This document shows positions 51,063 to 56,516 of a stretch of 56,516 bases of DNA, in pieces (position 1 is the stretch's first letter; each line of letters opens with the position of its first letter). A program made the translations under genes and the position numbers. The DNA is from Candidatus Hungatella pullicola (GTDB lineage Bacteria; Bacillota; Clostridia; Lachnospirales; Lachnospiraceae), in contig DXFU01000060.1 in assembly GCA_019114305.1 (NCBI GenBank), positions 1-56,516 of the forward strand, given 5' to 3'. The notes beneath the pieces are model-generated. The model was not told where the DNA came from, did no database searches, and saw nothing but the letters and a program-made list of their open reading frames with translations.

Positions 51063-53684
51063 ATGGAGGAAAATTTGAAAGAGTGGTATCAACGGGAAGA
51101 AGAGGAGATTCTGAAATCTCTTCAGACATCCAAAGACGGACTGACTTCCAGTCAGGCTCAAAGGCTTCTTGAAGAAAAGGGAGAGAATGTGCTGCAGGAG
51201 GGGAAGAAAAAGAGCGCCCTTCAGGTTTTTGCGGAGCAGTTCTGCGACATGCTGGTTATTATTCTGATTGCGGCAGCTGTAATCTCCATGCTGTCCGGCA
51301 ATGTTGAGAGTACAATTGTTATTGTTGCAGTTATTGTCTTAAACGCTATTTTGGGAACTGTGCAGCATGAAAAAGCGCAGAAATCCCTGGAAAGCTTAAA
51401 GTCTCTGTCTTCGCCAAGTGCCAAGGTGATCAGAGACGGGCAGAAGATTGAAATCGATTCCAAGAATGTAGTGCCAGGTGATATTCTGCTTCTGGAAGCA
51501 GGAGATATGGTAGTGGCAGACGGAAGGATTTTAAATAATTACTCCCTTCAGGTAAATGAAAGTTCCCTGACCGGTGAGTCTACGAATGTAGATAAGTCAG
51601 AGGGGATTTTTGACGGAGAGGTTCCGCTGGCAGACAGAACTAATATGGTATATTCCGGAAGCCTTGTAACTTATGGCCGTGCGGTTACTGTAGTTACAGG
51701 AACAGGAATGGACACGGAAATCGGTAAGATTGCCACCCTGATGAATGACACAAAAGAGAAGAAGACTCCTCTTCAGGTCAGTCTGGACCAGTTTTCCAGC
51801 CGTCTGGCCATGGTTATTATGGTGATCTGTCTTCTGGTATTTTTGTTAAGTATGTACCGGGATATGCCGATTTTGGATTCCCTGATGTTTGCGGTTGCAT
51901 TGGCCGTTGCCGCTATTCCTGAGGCTCTCAGCTCCATCGTAACCATTGTTCAGGCTATGGGAACTCAGAAAATGGCTAAGGAAAATGCCATTATCAAAGA
52001 GCTGAAAGCGGTGGAAAGCTTAGGCTGTGTATCTGTAATCTGTTCTGATAAGACGGGAACCCTGACACAGAATAAAATGACAGTTCAGGAGATTTATATT
52101 GACGGAACTGTTTATAAACCGGAAGAATTGAATCTGAGAAATCAGCTTCACCGTTATCTTCTTTATGATGCCATTTTAACCAATGATTCCTCTATTGTAG
52201 ATGGAAAAGGAATTGGAGATCCCACAGAGTACGCTCTTCTGGAGATGGGAAGAAAGATCAGTCTTCAGGATGAAGTAATCAGAGATATGATGGAGCGTCT
52301 GGATGAAATACCGTTTGACTCAGATCGAAAAATGATGAGTACAAAATATTCCCTCCACCAGGTTCCTACTCTTCTGACAAAGGGAGCTGTAGACGTTCTT
52401 TTGGAGAGAACTACTCACATCAGAACCTCTGCGGGAATTCGGGAAATGTCAGAAGAGGACAGGAAAGAGATCAACAGACAGAATCAGGAGTTTTCCGAAA
52501 ATGGTCTGAGAGTTCTTGCCTTTGCTTACAAGGAGGTAGATGAAGATCATGTACTGTCCCTGAGAAGTGAGAACGGTTACACATTCCTTGGCCTGATTGC
52601 TATGGTAGACCCGCCTAGAGAAGAGTCCAAACTGGCTGTAGCAGACGCCAAGAGAGCAGGAATCCGTCCTGTTATGATTACCGGCGATCATAAGATTACA
52701 GCTACTGCGATTGCTAAACAGATCGGCATCTATAACGAGGGCGATATGGCTGTCACCGGTACAGAGCTGGATGCCATGTCTGATCAGCAGTTAGATGAAA
52801 ATATTACAAAAATCTCTGTTTACGCCCGCGTTTCACCGGAAAATAAGATCCGTATTGTAGACGCATGGCAGAAGAGGGGCAATATTGTAGCCATGACAGG
52901 CGATGGCGTAAACGACGCGCCTGCTTTGAAAAAGGCTGATATCGGTGTGGCCATGGGCATTACCGGTACTGAGGTATCTAAGGATGCTGCTTCCATGATT
53001 CTGGCAGATGATAACTTTGCCACCATTATTAAGGCAGTTGCCAACGGAAGAAATGTATATCGGAATATTAAAAATGCCATTCAGTTCCTATTGTCCGGCA
53101 ATATGGCTGGTATTTTGGCCGTGCTTTATACTTCCCTTATGGCTCTGCCCGTTCCTTTCCAGCCGGTTCACCTCCTGTTTATCAATCTCCTGACAGATTC
53201 TCTTCCGGCTATAGCCATTGGTATGGAGCCTTCTGAGAAGGACCTTTTAAAGGAACCGCCGAGAGATCCAAAGGAAAGCATTCTGACAAAGGTTTTTATG
53301 GGCAAGCTGTTGGTGCAGGGCGGACTGATTGCTGTTTGTACTATGGTTTCTTATCATCTGGGACTGAGTCAGGGCGGAGCAGCTGTGGCAAGTACAATGG
53401 CTTTCTGTACACTGACCCTTGCTCGTCTGTTCCACGGATTTAACTGCCGCAGCCGTCATTCTATCTTTAAAATCGGCTTTTCCGGCAACTGGTACAGTCT
53501 GGCAGCTTTTGCGGCTGGTATTGTGCTCTTAAATCTTGTTATGTTTGTACCTGCTTTGGAAGGACTGTTTTCTGTAGCAGTTTTGACTGGCTCTCAGATA
53601 GGAACCATTTATCTGATGGCAATTATTCCTACTGTATTCATTCAGGCAGCTAAGATTATCAGAGATATGCAGGGAAAAAATTAA
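51063..53684 (+). CDS. Cation-translocating P-type ATPase (Ca2+/Mn2+ type IIA)
   Basis: The 873-residue pump has about ten membrane helices, the TGES motif at 170-173, the M4 motif AAIPEAL (283-289), the phosphorylated Asp329 in CSDKTGTLT, the nucleotide-domain KGAVD, GDGVNDAP, and the M6 segment INLLTDSLPA. This is the SERCA/PMR1-like group that expels Ca2+ and, in some bacteria, Mn2+. The yybP-ykoY riboswitch in the leader favours Mn2+ control. The ATG at 51063 with GGAGG seven bases upstream is preferred over a GTG at 51039. Confidence 0.94.
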   Translation: MEENLKEWYQREEEEILKSLQTSKDGLTSSQAQRLLEEKGENVLQEGKKKSALQVFAEQFCDMLVIILIAAAVISMLSGNVESTIVIVAVIVLNAILGTVQHEKAQKSLESLKSLSSPSAKVIRDGQKIEIDSKNVVPGDILLLEAGDMVVADGRILNNYSLQVNESSLTGESTNVDKSEGIFDGEVPLADRTNMVYSGSLVTYGRAVTVVTGTGMDTEIGKIATLMNDTKEKKTPLQVSLDQFSSRLAMVIMVICLLVFLLSMYRDMPILDSLMFAVALAVAAIPEALSSIVTIVQAMGTQKMAKENAIIKELKAVESLGCVSVICSDKTGTLTQNKMTVQEIYIDGTVYKPEELNLRNQLHRYLLYDAILTNDSSIVDGKGIGDPTEYALLEMGRKISLQDEVIRDMMERLDEIPFDSDRKMMSTKYSLHQVPTLLTKGAVDVLLERTTHIRTSAGIREMSEEDRKEINRQNQEFSENGLRVLAFAYKEVDEDHVLSLRSENGYTFLGLIAMVDPPREESKLAVADAKRAGIRPVMITGDHKITATAIAKQIGIYNEGDMAVTGTELDAMSDQQLDENITKISVYARVSPENKIRIVDAWQKRGNIVAMTGDGVNDAPALKKADIGVAMGITGTEVSKDAASMILADDNFATIIKAVANGRNVYRNIKNAIQFLLSGNMAGILAVLYTSLMALPVPFQPVHLLFINLLTDSLPAIAIGMEPSEKDLLKEPPRDPKESILTKVFMGKLLVQGGLIAVCTMVSYHLGLSQGGAAVASTMAFCTLTLARLFHGFNCRSRHSIFKIGFSGNWYSLAAFAAGIVLLNLVMFVPALEGLFSVAVLTGSQIGTIYLMAIIPTVFIQAAKIIRDMQGKN

Positions 53685-53730
53685 TTTAATAATTTAGAAG
53701 GAAAGGGCTAATGACAGTCCTGTAGTTGAG

Positions 53731-53768
53731 AGGAACCGGTATGGCGAAAGCTGTGCTGGTTCCTTTTT
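53731..53768 (+). terminator. Intrinsic terminator of the P-type ATPase gene
   Basis: AGGAACCGGTATGGC (53731-53745) and GCTGTGCTGGTTCCT (53750-53764) pair around a GAAA tetraloop, followed by TTTT. Confidence 0.87.
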
Positions 53769-53886
53769 AGGCTGAAACTGAACGTTTGCCAATAGGGAAA
53801 GCGTTAAAATAGACTGTTGGATAAAAAGTTTAACAAAATACAGGTGAAATGGCTTTAAAAAATTAATATAAATTTAGTAAAATAGC

Positions 53887-53915
53887 TTGTGCTTTTTAAA
53901 AAAGTTTAGTATAAT
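53887..53915 (+). promoter_or_regulatory. Sigma-A promoter of the sugar-binding lipoprotein gene
   Basis: TTGTGC (53887-53892) and a perfect TATAAT (53910-53915) are spaced by 17 bases, about 34 bases before the start codon. Confidence 0.75.
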
Positions 53916-53948
53916 ATGCATACAAAGTTCAAATAAGGGAGGAACATT

Positions 53949-55535
53949 ATGCGATTAAAGAAAACAGCTGCCCTGGGATTTGCGGCAGTGATGACCGCGT
54001 CTGCCGTATTGTCTGGATGTTCAGCGCCGGCAGAAGAAAGCACTGAGGCTGTGGTTTCAGATACGGCTGCTGCCGCAGAGGGGGAAGAGACGGCTGCAGC
54101 AGAAAGTGAAATTGAAAAACCAGAGAAGATTACTATGATGGCAAACGGTACCATTCCTACCAAGGTGAACAACCGTGACGCTTTCGAAAAGAAATGGGAA
54201 GAGCTTACAGGAATTGAATTGGAAATTATTCAGCCGGATCACGATGCCTATTATGACGTGATGGGGCAGACATTCGCTTCCGGTCCCGATAACTGGCCGG
54301 ATGTAATTCTCATGGGCGGTTCCTATTATACCGGATATGCCAAGGAAGGCGCGCTCTGGGATATGACGGAGGCATGGGAGAATTCTGATCTGAAGGCTTC
54401 CGGACGAATGACAGATGAGTCAATTGTAGATAATATGAAAATTGACGGAGCCCTCTATGGGTTTCCGGTTGCAAGAGGAAATGGCTGTATTACTTATGTA
54501 AAGAAGGCGTGGCTGGATAATGTAGGTATGGAAGCTCCTACGAATTACGAAGAGTATATTGCTATGCTGGATGCTTTCACAAATGGTGATCCTGACGGAA
54601 ATGGAGTAAACGGAGACACTTACGGCGTATCGGCTGCCGGATTTATGGGAACAGAAGAGCCATGGATTAACTATCTGCCTGAATTTTACTGGGATGCTTA
54701 TCCGTCCTTTACAAAAGATGAGAATGGCGTCTGGTATGATGGCTTTACAGAGGACAATTTTAAGGATGCTCTTTTAAGACTTCAGGATGCCTACTCAAAA
54801 GGCTATATTGATAAAGAGACTTTGACCAACGGAACCAATGACTGCCGCAATAAGTTCTATGAAGACAAGTTCGGCGTATTTACATACTGGGCCGGCACCT
54901 GGGATACCAACCTGAAGGTAAATCTGGAAGCCAATGATTTGGATGGAGAGCTGGTGCCATTAAAGCCAATTGCTGAAGTGGGGCAGTATATTGAGAGGAC
55001 AACTCCCGTTTGGTGTATTACATCAGCCTGTGAAAATCCGGAAGGAGTATTTAAGTACTTTATTGAATCCATGTTAGATGGAGGCGATATGCAGACTTTG
55101 TGGTCATACGGCGTGGAAGGCGTATATTGGTCTACAGAGGCTGAGACTGTATGTGGAAATGCCTATGAAGAAGGCCAGTTCCACATGCTGGAAAGTCTTG
55201 AGAAGCCGGGAACTCAGTATACAAAGAACCATATTGACCCAATGCTTTCCATTGTAGAGTGGGAAGGAGATCCTGGAAGAGCTTCCATCGCTCCTGAGGC
55301 CACAGAATCCCAGCAGATTTTTAATGATAACTGCCGCCAGGCCATTTTGGTTCCGACTACGGAAGAAATGTCCATGTATAATGGAGATTTAATGACATTG
55401 AAACGTTCCATTGTAGCGGCAGTGGTAATGGAAGGCCTGTCGCTGGATGAGGCTTATGCAAGATTTGAGAGCGAAGGCGGAGCAGAGTGGTCTCAGATGA
55501 TAGTAGATTCTCTCAACGCTTACGAGGCTCAGTAG
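53949..55535 (+). CDS. ABC transporter substrate-binding lipoprotein (family 1, sugar type)
   Basis: The 528-residue lipoprotein has a signal peptide with lipobox LSGC (MRLKKTAALGFAAVMTASAVLSGC), an acidic Ala/Glu linker to about residue 58, and a family 1 solute-binding domain. DPDGNGVNGDTYG is an EF-hand-like calcium loop typical of LipO/oligosaccharide-binding members; PDVILMGGSYYTGYAKEGAL and the Trp/Tyr-rich core also fit sugar or glycan binding. It stands alone with its own promoter and terminator and without permease or ATPase genes. A GGGAGG site precedes the ATG. Confidence 0.88.
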   Translation: MRLKKTAALGFAAVMTASAVLSGCSAPAEESTEAVVSDTAAAAEGEETAAAESEIEKPEKITMMANGTIPTKVNNRDAFEKKWEELTGIELEIIQPDHDAYYDVMGQTFASGPDNWPDVILMGGSYYTGYAKEGALWDMTEAWENSDLKASGRMTDESIVDNMKIDGALYGFPVARGNGCITYVKKAWLDNVGMEAPTNYEEYIAMLDAFTNGDPDGNGVNGDTYGVSAAGFMGTEEPWINYLPEFYWDAYPSFTKDENGVWYDGFTEDNFKDALLRLQDAYSKGYIDKETLTNGTNDCRNKFYEDKFGVFTYWAGTWDTNLKVNLEANDLDGELVPLKPIAEVGQYIERTTPVWCITSACENPEGVFKYFIESMLDGGDMQTLWSYGVEGVYWSTEAETVCGNAYEEGQFHMLESLEKPGTQYTKNHIDPMLSIVEWEGDPGRASIAPEATESQQIFNDNCRQAILVPTTEEMSMYNGDLMTLKRSIVAAVVMEGLSLDEAYARFESEGGAEWSQMIVDSLNAYEAQ

Positions 55536-55630
55536 TTTCAAAGAAAGAATGTTATGGGGCTGACAGCTGGCGCTGCAGCATGGTGAAAGTATGACAAAAG
55601 GCTGTTCCCATACTTGAAAGGAATACAGAT

Positions 55631-55681
55631 AAATCTCCAGACAGAAGTAAAAATTCTTGCTAAGTCTGGAGATTTCTTTTT
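55631..55681 (+). terminator. Intrinsic terminator of the lipoprotein gene
   Basis: AAATCTCCAGAC (55631-55642) and GTCTGGAGATTT (55664-55675) form a perfect 12-bp stem followed by CTTTTT. A second, weaker hairpin AAGTATG/CATACTT lies just upstream. Confidence 0.92.
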
Positions 55682-55701
55682 CTATTGAAATAAATGAGGT
55701 G

Positions 55702-55731
55702 TTGACAGAAAGTTGTTGGCTGTGATAGGAT
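55702..55731 (+). promoter_or_regulatory. Sigma-A promoter of the guanine deaminase unit
   Basis: A consensus TTGACA (55702-55707) is followed after 18 bases by TAGGAT (55726-55731). The predicted RNA starts about 35 bases before the purine aptamer. Confidence 0.7.
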
Positions 55732-55773
55732 AACAATGTCAAAATCAGAGAATGGAATAAGAATTGAGAAAAG

Positions 55774-55834
55774 CTTATATATACTCATAATAGGTTGAGT
55801 GTTTCTACCAGCTACCGTAATAGTTGTCTATAAG
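55774..55834 (+). promoter_or_regulatory. Purine (guanine-class) riboswitch aptamer, divergent
   Basis: The three-way junction can be drawn completely: P1 CTTATA/TATAAG (55774-55779, 55829-55834), P2 ACTCA/TGAGT (55783-55787, 55796-55800), the invariant J2/3 GTTTCTACC (55801-55809), and P3 CAGCTA/TAGTTG (55809-55814, 55821-55826) with loop CCGTAA. The specificity position (C74 in xpt numbering) reads C at 55828, the guanine form. Loops L2 (AATAGG) and L3 are each one base shorter than usual, and position 73 is U instead of A. The downstream gene is guanine deaminase, in keeping with the ligand. Confidence 0.82.
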
Positions 55835-55913
55835 TTTTCGCTGGATTGGTTCTGTTTTCAAAAGGATCAGAAACAGAAGCGGCGAAGACGGGCAGGAACA
55901 GCGGTAGCTTTTT
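55810..55913 (+). terminator. Alternative terminator overlapping the purine aptamer
   Basis: AGCTACCG (55810-55817), which is the 5' strand of P3 plus part of L3, is perfectly complementary to CGGTAGCT (55902-55909), directly followed by TTTT. Between them a stable hairpin GTTTTCGCTG/CGGCGAAGAC (55834-55843, 55880-55889) with inner TTCTGTTT/AAACAGAA brings the strands together. Formation would destroy the aptamer, so ligand binding should favour read-through. The platform is inferred from complementarity only. Confidence 0.5.
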
Positions 55914-55983
55914 GCTTTGGCCGGACATTGACCCTGGTGACAGTCCTCCGCCTTCGCTGCAGGAATGAGAAAAGGAGGAGACC

Positions 55984-56516
55984 ATGTTGAGAGGAAAAGA
56001 AAGTTTTATATTAAAGGGTGATATCTGCTACAGTAAAAATCCCCATCAGCTGGAGTTTGTGGAACAGGGATATGTGGTGTGTTTGGAGGGAAAGTGTCAG
56101 GGAGTATATTCTCTTCTGCCTGAAGTGTTTCAAGATCTTCCTTTGGAGGATGCGGGGAACTGTCTGATTGTCCCCGGGCTTACAGACCTTCACATCCATG
56201 GTCCTCAGTATGGATTCAGGGGAATTGGCATGGATCTGGAGCTTTTAGACTGGCTGAATCAACGTACCTTTCCCCAGGAAGCAAAATATGAGAAGAAAGA
56301 GTATGCCCGTCAGGCTTATGGAATATTTGCTGATTCCCTGAAGGAAAGCGGGACAACCAGAGCCTGTATTTTCGGAACCATACACGTAGACTCCACCTTG
56401 ATTTTGATGGATTTGATGGAGAAAACCGGACTGATTACTATGGTGGGAAAGGTAAATATGGACCGGAATTCACCGGATTATCTGCGGGAGCAGTCAGCCC
56501 AGGAGTCTGCGGACAG
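55984..56516 (+). CDS. guaD: Guanine deaminase, N-terminal part (cut by the window end)
   Basis: The 177 visible codons begin MLRGKESFILKGDICYS after AAGGAGGAGACC and run off the window without a stop. CLIVPGLTDLHIHGPQYGFRG carries the HxH metal site (His70, His72), and LLDWLNQRTFPQEAKYE is a characteristic guanine deaminase segment. The enzyme hydrolyses guanine to xanthine and ammonia. Homologues are about 430 residues, so somewhat less than half is present. The purine riboswitch and its expression platform lie directly upstream. Confidence 0.88.
   Translation, partial: MLRGKESFILKGDICYSKNPHQLEFVEQGYVVCLEGKCQGVYSLLPEVFQDLPLEDAGNCLIVPGLTDLHIHGPQYGFRGIGMDLELLDWLNQRTFPQEAKYEKKEYARQAYGIFADSLKESGTTRACIFGTIHVDSTLILMDLMEKTGLITMVGKVNMDRNSPDYLREQSAQESAD

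Noticed and set aside
53796-53809. GGAAAGCGTTAAAA as a catabolite-responsive element before the sugar-binding lipoprotein
   Set aside because: It has two mismatches to the cre consensus and lies about 80 bases upstream of the -35 box; too weak to list.

Overview
The window is chromosomal DNA from a spore-forming member of the Clostridia, most likely a Lachnospiraceae-type anaerobe. I infer this from the complete spoIIA operon, the spoVA genes, a GerA-family germination protein, strong AGGAGG ribosome binding sites, a CIRCE-controlled groESL operon, and the resemblance of the housekeeping proteins to those of clostridial gut bacteria. I see no insertion sequence, prophage, CRISPR array or rRNA. 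Nearly all of the DNA is coding, and most operons end in clear intrinsic terminators.

Layout. 1-3.7 kb: ridA, then folC with an overlapping 46-residue gene and a membrane TPR protein. 3.7-8.5 kb: the sporulation block, with spoIIAA-spoIIAB-sigF, a leftward operon (53-residue membrane peptide, spoVAA, spoVAB, spoVAC) and a divergent rightward spoVAD-spoVAE pair. 8.6-15 kb: a class A penicillin-binding protein, a YigZ/IMPACT protein, typA and a cytidylate-kinase-like protein. 15-21 kb: a LacI-family regulator diverging from a maltose/glucose PTS, a probable maltose-6'-phosphate phosphatase and malQ, with LacI-type operators in the shared promoter region. 21-27.4 kb: a two-subunit chromate-type transporter with a divergent LysR regulator, then rhamnose catabolism (rhaB, rhaM, rhaA, rhaD). 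27.5-32.7 kb: an alanine-rich anchored protein, groES-groEL, a small membrane protein and guaB. 32.7-38.7 kb: a SpoVAF-like germination protein, a free-standing 19-codon gene, tRNA-Ser(CGA), a ClC antiporter, an MFS transporter and a YwaF-like membrane protein. 38.9-41.3 kb: a polar amino acid ABC transporter. 41.3-45.4 kb: an amidohydrolase facing two fused tetrapyrrole genes (precorrin-2 dehydrogenase-HemC and CobA-HemD). 45.5-50.8 kb: a flavodoxin coupled to ftsH, then rpsO and pnp. 51-56.5 kb: a Ca2+/Mn2+-type P-type ATPase behind a yybP-ykoY riboswitch, a sugar-binding lipoprotein, and guanine deaminase (cut by the window end) behind a purine riboswitch.

How the parts work together. The carbohydrate block reads as one pathway: the PTS would import maltose as its 6'-phosphate, an EEP-family phosphatase would remove the phosphate, and amylomaltase would process free maltose. 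The sporulation block keeps the classical spoIIA-spoVA neighbourhood but with spoVAA-AB-AC inverted, and sigma-G-like promoters can be read in front of both the spoVAA operon and the distant SpoVAF-like gene. The most unusual regulatory object is the leader of guanine deaminase. It carries a divergent purine aptamer with shortened loops, whose P3 strand can instead pair with a downstream segment that ends in a T-run, which suggests a guanine-activated switch. The most unusual gene-like object is the isolated transcription unit at about 34.4-34.57 kb, with its own promoter, Shine-Dalgarno site, 19-codon frame and terminator.
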